Below are positions 35,341 through 44,152 of a stretch of 64,000 nucleotides of DNA, one piece after another. The position numbers and the translations under genes are program-made. Location of the stretch: the NCBI RefSeq assembly GCF_000721705.1, contig NZ_JOJL01000005.1, positions 1-64,000 on the forward strand. Reading direction: 5' to 3'. This DNA comes from Actinoplanes subtropicus (GTDB lineage: Bacteria; Actinomycetota; Actinomycetes; Mycobacteriales; Micromonosporaceae). Under the pieces are notes generated by a model that made no database searches, was not told the DNA's origin, and worked only from the letters and a program-made list of their open reading frames with translations. Within the stretch, counting starts at the first letter, position 1. Each line of letters begins with the position of its first letter.

Positions 35341-35781
35341 AGTGCTTCCGGGCTTGGCGGGTTTCCTCCCGGCGGCAAGAACCTCGCGGTGGCGCCGATG
35401 CCGGCCGGCAAATCGTCCACCTCGTTCATCGGCGGCGGCAACATCGCCGTCTTCAAGGACGCGAAGAACCGGGACGCCGCATGGAAGTTCCTGGCCTGGC
35501 TGAGCAAACCTGAGGTTCAGGTGAAGTGGTATCAGACCGTCTCCGACCTGCCGGCCGTGCAGTCGGCGTGGACCGATCCGGCATTGACCGGCGACAAACT
35601 CCTTCAGGTCTTCGGCGAGCAGCTGAAATCGGCGAAGGCCCCGCCGCCGTACCCGACCTGGGAGCAGGTCTCCGCGGTGCTGGACACCGAGGTGGAGAAG
35701 GTCTGCATCGGCGGCGAGGATCCGGCGGCCGCGCTGAAGAAGGTGCAGCAGCAGGCCGACGCCATCGGCACCGGGCTCTGA
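35341..35781 (+). pseudogene. 5'-truncated sugar ABC transporter substrate-binding protein
   Basis: The open frame encodes only the C-terminal 140 or so residues of a carbohydrate-binding lipoprotein: a SFIGGGNIAVFKDAKNRDAA block, then WKFLAWLSKPEVQVKWYQ, DLPAVQSAWTDPAL and EVEKVCIGGEDPAAALKKVQ. Full-length members have about 430 residues with a lipoprotein signal; here there is neither. Homology starts at about 35350, next to the divergent ART-like gene at 35289. It is still 1 nt upstream of the intact permease gene, so this was the first gene of the transporter operon and has lost its 5' two thirds. Confidence 0.85.
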
Positions 35782-35782
35782 C

Positions 35783-36730
35783 ATGGCCGTGCAGCAGGCG
35801 GTCCGGGCGGGCGCGCGGCACGCGTCCGCCGAGGCCCGGCCGGGCGCCCGCAAGTGGCGGCGGGCGGTGACCGGGTGGTCGTTCGCGGCGCCGTTCACGC
35901 TGTTGTTCGTCGTGTTCGCGCTGCTGCCGGTGGTGGCGTCGCTGCTGATGAGCGTCACCGACATGCGCTCGACCGATCTGCGGCACCCGTTCGCGGTCAA
36001 TTTCGTCGGCCTGAACAATTACACCCGGCTGTTCGAGGATGCGCTGTTCCGGCGGGCCGCGGTGAACACGGCGATCTTCGTGGTCGTCGGGGTGCCGCTG
36101 ACGATTCTGGCCGCGCTCGCCGCCGCGAACGCCGTCAATTCCGGGCTGATCCGGCTGCGCGGGCTGTTCCGGGTCGGGTTCTATCTGCCGGTGGTGACCA
36201 GCATCGTGGCGATCGCGGTGGTGTGGCGGTTCCTGCTCGACCCGGACGCCGGGCTGGTCAACAATCTCCTCGCCCAGGTGGGCATTCAGGGGCCGGCCTG
36301 GCTGCAGGACCCGCACACCTCACTGGGATCGATCATCGTGATGGCGACCTGGCGGAATTTCGGGTCGCTCATGGTGATTTTCCTGGCCGCGCTGCAGGGT
36401 ATTCCGCTTGACCTGTACGAGGCGGCGACGCTGGACGGCGCGGGGCGATGGCAGCAGTTCCGCCGGGTGACGCTGCCGTTGATGCGGCCGGCGCTGCTGT
36501 TCGGGGCGGTCATCACCGGGATCGGCTATCTGCAACTGTTCGAGGAGCCGCTCGTCATGACGCAGGGCGGGCCGTTGTCGTCGACGCTGTCGGTCTCGTA
36601 CCACATCTACCACCAATTCGGTTTCGGCAATTACGGGTACGCGTCGGCGGCCGCCTACGTTCTGTTCATCGCCATAGTCGCGCTGTCGGCCCTCCAGTTC
36701 CGGCTCCTGGGAGCGCGCGATGCTGACTAG
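35783..36730 (+). CDS. sugar ABC transporter permease (MalF/UgpA type)
   Basis: A 315-aa permease with six hydrophobic segments; the first (about 35-57) follows a basic N-terminus. The cytoplasmic EAA loop is EAATLDGAGRWQQFRRVTLPLMRP, which docks the ATPase. It is encoded 1 nt after the truncated binding-protein gene and overlaps the next permease by 11 nt. No ATPase is in the operon, as usual for actinobacterial CUT1 sugar importers, which share the MsiK ATPase. Without a local binding protein its transport function is doubtful unless another one substitutes. Confidence 0.93.
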   Translation: MAVQQAVRAGARHASAEARPGARKWRRAVTGWSFAAPFTLLFVVFALLPVVASLLMSVTDMRSTDLRHPFAVNFVGLNNYTRLFEDALFRRAAVNTAIFVVVGVPLTILAALAAANAVNSGLIRLRGLFRVGFYLPVVTSIVAIAVVWRFLLDPDAGLVNNLLAQVGIQGPAWLQDPHTSLGSIIVMATWRNFGSLMVIFLAALQGIPLDLYEAATLDGAGRWQQFRRVTLPLMRPALLFGAVITGIGYLQLFEEPLVMTQGGPLSSTLSVSYHIYHQFGFGNYGYASAAAYVLFIAIVALSALQFRLLGARDAD

Positions 36731-37550
36731 ACGCGACATTGTTGGCCGATCTGTCCTCTATTTCGTGCTGTTTGGTGGCCTGGCGGTCGTCGTCGGACCG
36801 TTCCTGTGGATGCTGCTGTCCTCGTTCAAACCGGAGAGCGAGATCCGCTCGGTGCCGCCGACCTGGTGGCCGAGCCACTGGACGCCGGCGCACTACCACG
36901 ACCTGTTCGCCCGGCTCGACTTCCCGCGCTACTTCCTCAACTCGGTGATCGTGGCGGTGCTGGTCACGGCCGGGAACCTGCTGTTCTGCTCGCTCCTGGG
37001 ATACGCCCTCGCGAAGCTGAACTTCCCTGGCCGCAAGGCGCTGTTCCTGATCGTCCTGGGCATGCTGATGGTGCCCGGCATGGTCCTGTTCGTGCCGCAG
37101 TTCGTGCTCGTCTCGAACCTGGGGCTGGCCAACTCGTACGCCGGCCTGGTCCTGCCGTTCCTCGCCGGACCGTTCGGCGTGTTCCTGATGCGGCAGTTCC
37201 TGCTGTCCGTCCCCGACGATCTCATCGAGGCGGCCCGGGTCGACGGCGCCGGCGAGTGGCGGATCTTCTGGCGGATCGTGCTGCCGCTGTGCCGGCCGGC
37301 CCTCGCGACGCTGGGCATCCTGACGTTCCTGGCCTCGTGGAACAACTTCCTGTGGCCGCTCGTGGTGGCCACCACCGACGACAAGTACACGCTGCCGGTC
37401 GCGCTGGCGCTCTACAGCATCGGGCAGAACCGCATCTACTTCGGGCTGCTGCTGGCCGGCGCCGTGGTGGTCGTGCTGCCGGTGCTGATCGTCTTCCTGG
37501 TGCTGCAGCGGCAGTTCCTGCGCGGCATCGCCACGACCGGTCTCAAGTGA
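36720..37550 (+). CDS. sugar ABC transporter permease (MalG/UgpE type)
   Basis: A 276-aa permease with six hydrophobic segments. The EAA loop is EAARVDGAGEWRIFWRIVLPLCRP. It forms the second channel subunit of the CUT1 importer. Its ATG lies 11 nt inside the previous permease. It is followed 12 nt later by a secreted glucanase-like gene, so the transported sugar is probably an oligosaccharide released by the two hydrolases of this operon. Confidence 0.93.
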   Translation: MLTRRDIVGRSVLYFVLFGGLAVVVGPFLWMLLSSFKPESEIRSVPPTWWPSHWTPAHYHDLFARLDFPRYFLNSVIVAVLVTAGNLLFCSLLGYALAKLNFPGRKALFLIVLGMLMVPGMVLFVPQFVLVSNLGLANSYAGLVLPFLAGPFGVFLMRQFLLSVPDDLIEAARVDGAGEWRIFWRIVLPLCRPALATLGILTFLASWNNFLWPLVVATTDDKYTLPVALALYSIGQNRIYFGLLLAGAVVVVLPVLIVFLVLQRQFLRGIATTGLK

Positions 37551-37562
37551 GGGGATGTTCCC

Positions 37563-39080
37563 GTGCTACGACGCCTCCTGGCCACCCTCCTGCCCGCCGC
37601 CCTGGTCCTGGGATTCATGACCGCGGCAGGTCAACATCCGTTGCTTGCGTACGCTAGGGACACGTGGCGTTCGCTGACCGCCATGGCCGACCCGTCCACG
37701 GGCCTGGTAGCCGACAACATCTCCGGCGATCTATCCGTCAAATCGGCCTATACGTCCCCGACCAATATCGGCGGCTATCTCTGGTCGGCCGTCGTGGCCC
37801 AGTCCCTGGGGCTGATCTCGTCGCGCGAGGCCGTCGCGCGCGTCGACAAGACCCTCACCACGCTATCCGCACTGAAAAAGCACGAAAAGTCGGGCATGTA
37901 CTACAACTGGTATGACCCGCACACCGGGGCGGTCCTGACCACCTGGCCCGACGACGGTTCCACGATCACGCCCTTCCTGTCCAGCGTCGACAACGGCTGG
38001 CTGGCCGCCTCACTCCGCGTGGTCGAGGGCGCGCTACCGTCCCTGCGCGGCAAGGCCGACCGCATCCTGCGCGCGATGAACTTCGGCTTCTACTACAACC
38101 CGGACGCCACCACCGCGGCCGGCACCAAGGGCCTGATCGCCGGCGGCTTCTGGGACACCCCGCCACCCGGCTGCTCACTGCCCCGCGACGGCGTCTGGTT
38201 CACCTGCAACCACTACGACATCACCGTCACCGAGCCGCGGATCGCCACCTACCTGGGCATCGGCGCCGGCCAGATCCCGCCGGCCGCGTACTTCACCACC
38301 ATGCGCACCCTGCCCGACACCTGCGACTACTCGTGGCAGGAGAGGGAACCGCACGGCTTCCCCACCACCCACCTCGGCGTGCCCGTCTACGAGGGCTCCT
38401 ACCGCTACCGGGGCATCACCTTCGTGCCCAGCTGGGGCGGCGACATGTTCGAGGCGCTCATGCCCGACCTGTTCGTCCCCGAGGAGACCTGGGGCCCGGC
38501 CAGCTGGGGCCGCAACCACCCGGCCACCGTCGCCGCACAGATCGAGCACGGTCTCCACGACGCCAAGTACGGCTACTGGGGATTCTCTCCGGCATCGAAC
38601 CCGTTCGGCGGTTACTCCGCGTGGGGCGTCGACGCGATGGGCATGGACACCGACGGCTACCCCTCCGACGTGCAGGGCGGCAAGTACGACGCCGGCTTCG
38701 GCACCTGCCGCCCGCCCGGGCCGCCCGCCGTCTACGGCGACGGCGTGGTCACCCCGCACGCCGCGTTCCTCGCCCTCCCCTACGCACCCCAGGCCGCGAT
38801 CGACAACCTCGCCAAACTCAAGACCCATTTCGACGCGTACGGCAAGGGTGGCTTCTACGACGCGATCGCCGTGCGCTCCGGCACCGTGGCCAAGCGATAC
38901 CTGTCCCTGGATCAGGCCATGACCATGGGCGCCCTCGGCAACGTCCTGTCCCACGACGTGCTGCGCCGCGCCTTCGTGACTCCTCAGTTCGAACGCGTGA
39001 TCCGCCCGCTGCTGGCCCAGGAGACCTTCAACGTGCCCGCCGGCCAGCCCCTCCCCCAGGTCGGCGGCGGAAGCCGATGA
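37563..39080 (+). CDS. secreted glucoamylase-like glycoside hydrolase (GH144-like)
   Basis: A 505-aa protein with a GTG start, a basic N-terminus and signal peptide (LLATLLPAALVLGFMTAAG). The mature part has an (alpha/alpha)6-type pattern: a TNIGGYLWSAV opening, DNGWLAASLRVVE, then GGFWDTPPPGC and NHYDITVTEPRIATYLGI, then FEALMPDLFVPE. These match the glycoamylase-like family that includes GH144 endo-beta-1,2-glucanases. It is translationally linked to the permease upstream (12 nt) and to the octapeptide-repeat ORF downstream (ATGA overlap). Likely role: extracellular glucan cleavage feeding the importer. The linkage specificity is not determined by sequence. Confidence 0.75.
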   Translation: MLRRLLATLLPAALVLGFMTAAGQHPLLAYARDTWRSLTAMADPSTGLVADNISGDLSVKSAYTSPTNIGGYLWSAVVAQSLGLISSREAVARVDKTLTTLSALKKHEKSGMYYNWYDPHTGAVLTTWPDDGSTITPFLSSVDNGWLAASLRVVEGALPSLRGKADRILRAMNFGFYYNPDATTAAGTKGLIAGGFWDTPPPGCSLPRDGVWFTCNHYDITVTEPRIATYLGIGAGQIPPAAYFTTMRTLPDTCDYSWQEREPHGFPTTHLGVPVYEGSYRYRGITFVPSWGGDMFEALMPDLFVPEETWGPASWGRNHPATVAAQIEHGLHDAKYGYWGFSPASNPFGGYSAWGVDAMGMDTDGYPSDVQGGKYDAGFGTCRPPGPPAVYGDGVVTPHAAFLALPYAPQAAIDNLAKLKTHFDAYGKGGFYDAIAVRSGTVAKRYLSLDQAMTMGALGNVLSHDVLRRAFVTPQFERVIRPLLAQETFNVPAGQPLPQVGGGSR

Positions 39081-39235
39081 CGCCGCCCGTGTCGCCGCCC
39101 GGGTTGCTGCTCTTCCCGCCGCCCGGGTTGCCGCTCTCCCCGCCGCCCGGGTTGCCGCTCTCCCCGCCGCCCGGGTTGCCGCTCTCCCCGCCGCCCGGGT
39201 TGCCGCTCTCTCCGCCGGATGGGAGCCGCCGATGA
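39077..39235 (+). CDS. 52-aa octapeptide-repeat ORF bridging two glycosidase genes
   Basis: An ATG at 39077 overlaps the stop of the glucanase gene (ATGA), and its own TGA at 39233-39235 overlaps the ATG of the GH39 gene (ATGA). The product is a short leader (MTPPVSPPGLLLF), four copies of PPPGLPLS and a DGSRR end. The four 24-bp units (39116-39211) are almost identical. Overlaps on both sides argue that ribosomes traverse it; the peptide could be a mere translational bridge or a proline-rich peptide with its own role. It is too short for most gene finders. No homolog is recognised. Confidence 0.5.
   Translation: MTPPVSPPGLLLFPPPGLPLSPPPGLPLSPPPGLPLSPPPGLPLSPPDGSRR
39116..39211 (+). repeat. 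four tandem 24-bp repeats
   Basis: Four direct copies of a 24-bp unit begin at 39116, 39140, 39164 and 39188; the fourth differs at its last base. Each unit contains CCCGGGTTGCCGCTCTC. They stay in frame and encode PPPGLPLS. Confidence 0.9.
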
Positions 39236-41100
39236 CGATCGAGGAGCAGGCCCGGCAGCGCTGGGCCCAGTTGATGGGCGGGGGCGGCGCCCAGGACCGC
39301 ACCCCCGGCACCTCGGTCGCCGCCGACCTCCCGGCCCCCGACGGCGTGTCGGCGGTGGCCGGCCGGGGCCAGGTAACCGTGTCCTGGTCCCCGGTTCCCG
39401 GCGCGATCGGCTATGCGGTGCACCGCTCCGCCTCCCGCGAGGGCCCCTTCGAGGTGGTGGACCACGGCGGCGGCGACGTCCTGGCCGTCCCGCACGGCCC
39501 CTACGCGGACACCACTCCCGCGCACGGCGGCTGGTATGCCGTGGCCGCCCTGCAAACCGTCAACGCGATCGGTCCGCTCTCCGCCCCGGTCCCGGTCACC
39601 GCCCCGCCAGTCACCCGCCCGCCCGGCGGCGCCCTGCCCGGCGGCGGCGCCCCACCCGGCGGCGGTCCGCCCGATTTATCCGGCAAGTCCGGCGAGGTGA
39701 CCGTCGAGCTCGGCGAAGGCACGGCCCCGCTCCCCCGGATCTGGCAGGAGATGGTCGGCTCCGAGCACCTGAGCCACCTGCTCTCCCCCGACCTCACCGG
39801 CGGCCGCCCGATCGGCCCCGAACTGCGCGAGGCCCTCCGCCGCGTCCACGACGACCTGGGCATCCGCTCCGTCCGCGCGCACGCCATCCTCGGCGACGAC
39901 CTCGGCGTCTACCGCGAGCACGAGAACACCCCCGAATACCACTTCGACCGGGTCGACCAGGTCTACGACACCGTCCTCGACCTCGGCATGACCCCGGTCG
40001 TCGAGTTCGGCTACATGCCCCGCGACCTCGCCGCCGACCCGTCCCGCACGGTCTTCACCTACCGGGGCGGCATCTCCCCGCCCAAGGACTGGTCCCGCTG
40101 GCACGACCTGATCCGCGCGTTCACCGCCCACCTGGCCGACCGCTACGGCCTCGACGAGCTGCGTTCCCGCTGGCGGTTCGAGGTGTGGAACGAGCCGAAC
40201 CTTTCGGTCTTCTGGTCCGGCACCCCCGCCGACTACTGGCGGCTCTACCGGCTCACCGCCCACGCCGTGAAATCCGTCGACCCGGCCCTGCGGGTCGGCG
40301 GCCCGGCCACCGCCGCCGTCGGCTGGATCGACGACCAGGTCCGCGCCGACGCCCCCACCGACTTCCTCTCCACCCACGTGTACGGGACACTCCCCCTCGA
40401 CCTGCGCCCCTGGGCCGGCGGCCGCCCGATCCTGTGGACCGAGTGGGGCGTCACCGCCACCCACGGCAGCCCCCTCAACGACTCGGTGTTCGCCGCCGCG
40501 TTCCTGCTCAAGGGCATGCACTCGGCGGCCGGCCGGCTCGACGCCCTCGCCCCGTGGGTGGCCTCCGATCACTTCGAGGAGCTCGGCCGCCCGCCCCGCC
40601 TCTGGCACGGCGGCTTCGGCCTGCTCACCGTCGGCAACCTGGCCAAGCCGAAGTTCTGGGCCCTGTGGCTGGCCCAACGCCTCGGCGACACCCAGCTCCC
40701 GGTAACCCTCACCGGCGACGGCGCCGGCAGCCTGGTCGAGGCCTGGGCCTCCCGCTACCCCGACGGCGGCCTCGGCCTCCTGCTCTGGAACAGCACCCTC
40801 GACCACGGCAAGGTCACCGGCAACGCCGCCCTGGCCCGGCTGATCCGCTTCACCCCGCCACTACCCACCCCACACACCCTGCGCCTGTGGCGAATCGACA
40901 CCGACCACGGCAACCCCGCCACCCACTGGCACGGCGCCGACTGGCCCACTCCCCAGGAATGGACCGACCTGCACGCCGGCGACCGCCTCGACGAGGCCCA
41001 GCCCCCACGCCGCGTGACCCCCGGCGAGGAACTGGTCCTGGCCCTGCCCAACCCCGGCATAGCCTTCCTCGAACTACGTCCGGAAGAGCCGACGGCATGA
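39232..41100 (+). CDS. GH39-like glycosidase with N-terminal fibronectin type III domain
   Basis: A 622-aa protein. Residues about 35-125 are an FnIII-like domain (VSAVAGRGQVTVSWSPVPGA), then a Pro/Gly linker (about 128-150) and a TIM-barrel resembling GH39 beta-xylosidases/alpha-L-iduronidases. The acid/base Glu321 lies in RFEVWNEPN and the nucleophile Glu404 in ILWTEWGV. A C-terminal beta domain follows. It has no signal peptide: the N-terminus MTIEEQARQRWAQLM is polar, so it is probably cytoplasmic or exported by another route. It may cleave the imported oligosaccharide. Its ATG overlaps the octapeptide ORF stop. Confidence 0.85.
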   Translation: MTIEEQARQRWAQLMGGGGAQDRTPGTSVAADLPAPDGVSAVAGRGQVTVSWSPVPGAIGYAVHRSASREGPFEVVDHGGGDVLAVPHGPYADTTPAHGGWYAVAALQTVNAIGPLSAPVPVTAPPVTRPPGGALPGGGAPPGGGPPDLSGKSGEVTVELGEGTAPLPRIWQEMVGSEHLSHLLSPDLTGGRPIGPELREALRRVHDDLGIRSVRAHAILGDDLGVYREHENTPEYHFDRVDQVYDTVLDLGMTPVVEFGYMPRDLAADPSRTVFTYRGGISPPKDWSRWHDLIRAFTAHLADRYGLDELRSRWRFEVWNEPNLSVFWSGTPADYWRLYRLTAHAVKSVDPALRVGGPATAAVGWIDDQVRADAPTDFLSTHVYGTLPLDLRPWAGGRPILWTEWGVTATHGSPLNDSVFAAAFLLKGMHSAAGRLDALAPWVASDHFEELGRPPRLWHGGFGLLTVGNLAKPKFWALWLAQRLGDTQLPVTLTGDGAGSLVEAWASRYPDGGLGLLLWNSTLDHGKVTGNAALARLIRFTPPLPTPHTLRLWRIDTDHGNPATHWHGADWPTPQEWTDLHAGDRLDEAQPPRRVTPGEELVLALPNPGIAFLELRPEEPTA

Positions 41101-41215
41101 CCACGACGACGAGACCAAGGCGCCTGTGGAGCCGCTGTCGCATGCTCGTCGCCGAGCAGACGCCACTTTCGCCAGCGCGGATCCGTTCGACGATAGGTCG
41201 GTAGGGTCGCGGACC

Positions 41216-41860
41216 GTGGATGCTCAAACCGAGGAACTGCGTCACGCGCACGACGTGCTCGCCGACTGGTATGCCGAACGCCTGGCCGGACTTCTGGAGT
41301 CGATGCCGATCGAGCGCGCGATGCTCGACCTGTTCAGCGAACTGACCCTCGCCGCGGGCAGGGGCGCCGAGGTGGCCGACGTGGGCTGCGGGACCGGTCG
41401 GCTCATGCCGTACCTGGCCTCGCGCGGCCTTTCCCCGCGTGGCGTCGACCTGTCCCCTGGCATGATCGAGGTCGCTCGCCGTGACCACCCGGCGTTCCCG
41501 TTCGAGGTGGCCGACCTGCGCGACCTGCCGTTCCCGGACGCCTCGCTGGCCGGCGTGGTGTGCTGGTACTCGCTGATCTTCCTGACACCGCCGACCCGGG
41601 CGGTCGCGTTCGCCGAACTCGCGCGGGTCCTGCAACCGGGCGGGTATCTGGTGACCGCGTTCAAGGACGGCGACGGTCAGCACCGTCGTGGCGGGCGGTC
41701 CGCCGGATTGGGCGTGGAGTTCGACTCGTACTGGTTGCCCGCCCGGGAGATGCTGGACCTGGCCGCCGGCGCCGGCCTCGACCTGGTGTTCCACGGCAGC
41801 CGCCCGCCCGAGGAATCGGAAATCTGCCCGCAGGGCTACCTCCTGTTCCGCAACGCTTGA
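41216..41860 (+). CDS. SAM-dependent methyltransferase
   Basis: A 214-aa protein with a GTG start. Motif I is EVADVGCGTGRLMPYLA, the acid GVDLSPGMIEVARRDHP and motif IV DLPFPDASLAGVVCWYSLIF, all typical of Methyltransf_25/11. An N-terminal helix VLADWYAERLAG precedes motif I. The substrate is not evident. It is separated from the glycosidase gene by 115 nt and probably has its own promoter. Confidence 0.88.
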   Translation: MDAQTEELRHAHDVLADWYAERLAGLLESMPIERAMLDLFSELTLAAGRGAEVADVGCGTGRLMPYLASRGLSPRGVDLSPGMIEVARRDHPAFPFEVADLRDLPFPDASLAGVVCWYSLIFLTPPTRAVAFAELARVLQPGGYLVTAFKDGDGQHRRGGRSAGLGVEFDSYWLPAREMLDLAAGAGLDLVFHGSRPPEESEICPQGYLLFRNA

Positions 41861-42161
41861 CGCGCCCATGCGCGTTCGTGCGCGGCGATGCTGCGGCCTA
41901 CCGGAGGTCGGCCGGCGTCGGTGCGGGCGGTGTCGGTGCGGGCGGCAACGCCTGCGCCGCGCACCGCCGGGGCGGGGCCGTCGGCGTAGCGGGTCTCGGC
42001 GCGCTCGAGCCCTGCCGGCCGGGTAGGTTCTGGCCCGTGCGGAACTGACGGCCGAGCCGCACGGCTGCCCACCGCCGGCATGCTCCACCAGCGACACGCC
42101 CACCGCCGGCACGCCCACCAGCGGCACGCCCGGTCAGCGGCGCCCGGTCAGCGGCGCCCGG
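41861..42161. other. 301-bp intergenic stretch with short tandem repeats
   Basis: No convincing gene. There are imperfect 12- to 15-bp direct repeats (GTGCGGGCGGTGTCG-like near 41920-41945, and GGCACGCCCACC-like near 42087-42130) and the 14-bp tandem array at the mycosin 3' end. The convergent genes on both sides need terminators here, but no strong T-ended hairpin was found. Confidence 0.5.
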
Positions 42162-42173
42162 TCAGCGGCGCCC
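42132..42173. repeat. three 14-bp tandem repeats containing the mycosin stop
   Basis: Three exact copies of GGTCAGCGGCGCCC lie at 42132, 42146 and 42160. The third covers the end and stop codon of the mycosin gene on the minus strand, so the stop-codon end of the gene has been amplified twice downstream. Confidence 0.85.
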
Positions 42174-43439
42174 GGCGTCGATCGGCCGCAACACCCCGCC
42201 GGAGTCGACCGCCCGCGCCGGCCCGCCACCCTCGACCGGCCGCGGCGAGCCGACCGGATCGGCCGGGCGCCACCCCCGGCTACGCCCCCGCCGCACGATC
42301 AGCGCGGCCGCCGCCAGCAGCAGCACCAGCGCCGCGCCGGCCGCCGCGAACCACAGCGCCATCTGCCGCGACTGCTCCCGTCGCTCGGCCAGCGCCACCG
42401 CGGCCGGATCGTTCGGGTGCATGACCTGCGGCGCGACCGGCGCCCGGGAGGCCGGCCCGAGCGACTCGGTCAGCGCCCGGTACGGGTTCAGCAGCCCCGC
42501 GCCATACTCCTTCGGCCCGCCCGGCGCCGGATCCGCCGTCGCCTGCAGCCGCCGCCGCACCTCGCCGGGCCCTATCCCCGGGAACCGCTCGAGCAGCAGC
42601 GCCGCCGTCGCCGAGACGAACGGCGCCGAGAAACTGGTGCCCTGATCGGTCAGGTTCCCCGCGCCGCGGTTCGCGACCGTCACGTTCACCCCGTACGCGG
42701 AGATCGACAGGAAGGCGCCGCGCTGCGAGAACTCCGCCCGCGTCCCATCCGGCCCGACCGCCGCCACCGCGATCACCCCCGGCACCGCGGCCGGCCAGGT
42801 CGGCACGTCCTCCCCGTCCTTGCCGTGGTTACCGGCCGCGGCCACCACCACGACCCCGGCCTCGAGCGCCCGCCGGACCGCCGCGTCGACCAGCTCGTTC
42901 TCCCGGGTCATCACGAGCGACAGGTTGATCACCTGGACGTGGGCGCGCCGCACGGCGAAGTCGATCGCCGCGGCGAACCGGGCCGGCGAGCCGGGATCGC
43001 CGGACGTGTTGCCCTCGGCATCCTCGGTCTGCTCGCTGATCCGGATCGGCACGATCCTCGCCCCCGGCGCCAGCCCCTGGAACCCCGTGTCGCCCGCCGG
43101 GGTGGCCGCGATCAGGCTGGCCACCGCCGTGCCGTGGCCGATGCAGTCCTGCCGGCCGTTCGGATCGTTGCGCAGGAAGTCGGCGCCGGTGAGCACCTGA
43201 CCCTGCAGCTGCGGATGGGTGGGGTCCACCCCGGAGTCGATCACCGCGACCCGGATGCCCTTGCCGGTGGCCAGCGGGGCGAGCCGCTGCGGCGCATACA
43301 CCGCATCCTCGGCCGGGGTGCCCTTGAACACCGACGCCCTGGCCGGCTCGGTCTGACACGCCGCCGCCTGGGCCGGCGCGGGCGCCACCAGCACGGCGGA
43401 CACCGCCACCACCGCGGCCGCCCGGCGAGGCCAGCGCAT
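42162..43439 (-). CDS. mycosin-like membrane-anchored subtilase (type VII secretion-associated)
   Basis: A 425-aa S8 protease. A signal peptide (about 1-28, AVVAVSAVLVAPAPAQAAA) is followed by the catalytic domain with Asp68 (VAVIDSGVD), His102 (CIGHGTAVAS) and Ser269 (GTSFSAPFV), and the oxyanion Asn in AAAGNHGKDG. A hydrophobic anchor (about 365-388) and a short basic cytoplasmic tail end the protein, the exact layout of MycP mycosins. They process secreted substrates and stabilise ESX machines. No ESX genes are in the window. A GTG at 43448 with GGAG upstream is an alternative start. Confidence 0.88.
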   Translation of the reverse strand: MRWPRRAAAVVAVSAVLVAPAPAQAAACQTEPARASVFKGTPAEDAVYAPQRLAPLATGKGIRVAVIDSGVDPTHPQLQGQVLTGADFLRNDPNGRQDCIGHGTAVASLIAATPAGDTGFQGLAPGARIVPIRISEQTEDAEGNTSGDPGSPARFAAAIDFAVRRAHVQVINLSLVMTRENELVDAAVRRALEAGVVVVAAAGNHGKDGEDVPTWPAAVPGVIAVAAVGPDGTRAEFSQRGAFLSISAYGVNVTVANRGAGNLTDQGTSFSAPFVSATAALLLERFPGIGPGEVRRRLQATADPAPGGPKEYGAGLLNPYRALTESLGPASRAPVAPQVMHPNDPAAVALAERREQSRQMALWFAAAGAALVLLLAAAALIVRRGRSRGWRPADPVGSPRPVEGGGPARAVDSGGVLRPIDAGRR

Positions 43440-43568
43440 CGACAACACCCCCGTCTCCAACGATTCGGATGGATGGTACCGAGGGGCTGCGACAGAATCC
43501 GCCCGCGCCCACCCACCGACCACAAATACAGGCTGGACAACTTTTGTTTTCGGTGAGAGGCTCACCCC

Positions 43569-44150
43569 ATGCACGACGTAGCCGTCATCGAAGACCCCGC
43601 CGCCGCCGAGGTCTCCCTCGACCCCATCCGCAGCCGCCTGCTCGCCGAACTGGCCCAGCCCGGCAGCGCCACCATGCTCGCCGGCAAGGTCGGCCTGCCC
43701 CGCCAGAAAGTCAACTACCACCTGCGCACCCTCGAACAACACGGCCTCATCCACCTCGTCGAGGAACGCCGCAAGGGCAACGTCACCGAACGCATGATGC
43801 AGGCCACCGCCGCCTCCTACGTCATCTCCCCCGCCGCCATGGCCGCCGTCGCCCCCGACCCCGGCCGCGCCCCCGACCGGCTCTCCGCCCGCTGGCTGCT
43901 CGCCCTCGCCGGCCGCCTCGTCCGCGACGTCGGCGCCCTGATCACCGGCGCCACCCAGGCCCAGCAACGCGTCGCCACCTACGCCCTGGACGGCGAGATC
44001 CGCTTCGCCACCCCCGACGACCGCGCCGCCTTCGCCGCCGAACTGACCGACAGCGTCACCCAACTCATCTCGAAATATCACTCCGAAACCGGACGCAAAC
44101 ACCGCCTCGTCCTCGCCGTACACCCCGCCCTCGATTCCCTGGAGAAGTGA
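43569..44150 (+). CDS. ArsR-type winged-helix regulator
   Basis: A 193-aa regulator. The winged helix (about 15-85) reads LDPIRSRLLAELAQPGSATMLAGK, recognition helix PRQKVNYHLRTLEQHGLIHLV, wing ERRKGNVTERMM. The remaining 100 residues are helical and may bind a ligand or dimerise. It opens an operon with an SRPBCC protein (2-nt gap) and an alpha/beta hydrolase (32-nt gap), and is divergent from the mycosin gene. The arrangement ArsR plus AHSA1-like protein is common in actinomycetes. Confidence 0.88.
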   Translation: MHDVAVIEDPAAAEVSLDPIRSRLLAELAQPGSATMLAGKVGLPRQKVNYHLRTLEQHGLIHLVEERRKGNVTERMMQATAASYVISPAAMAAVAPDPGRAPDRLSARWLLALAGRLVRDVGALITGATQAQQRVATYALDGEIRFATPDDRAAFAAELTDSVTQLISKYHSETGRKHRLVLAVHPALDSLEK

Positions 44151-44152
44151 CC

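Noticed and set aside
39116..39211. Tandem 24-bp repeats as a CRISPR array
   Set aside because: Units are directly adjacent without spacers and stay in an open reading frame.
39219..41204. A 661-codon frame overlapping the GH39-like gene
   Set aside because: Out-of-frame shadow: Arg/Pro-rich with no catalytic motif, whereas the overlapping frame has WNEPN and WTEWG.
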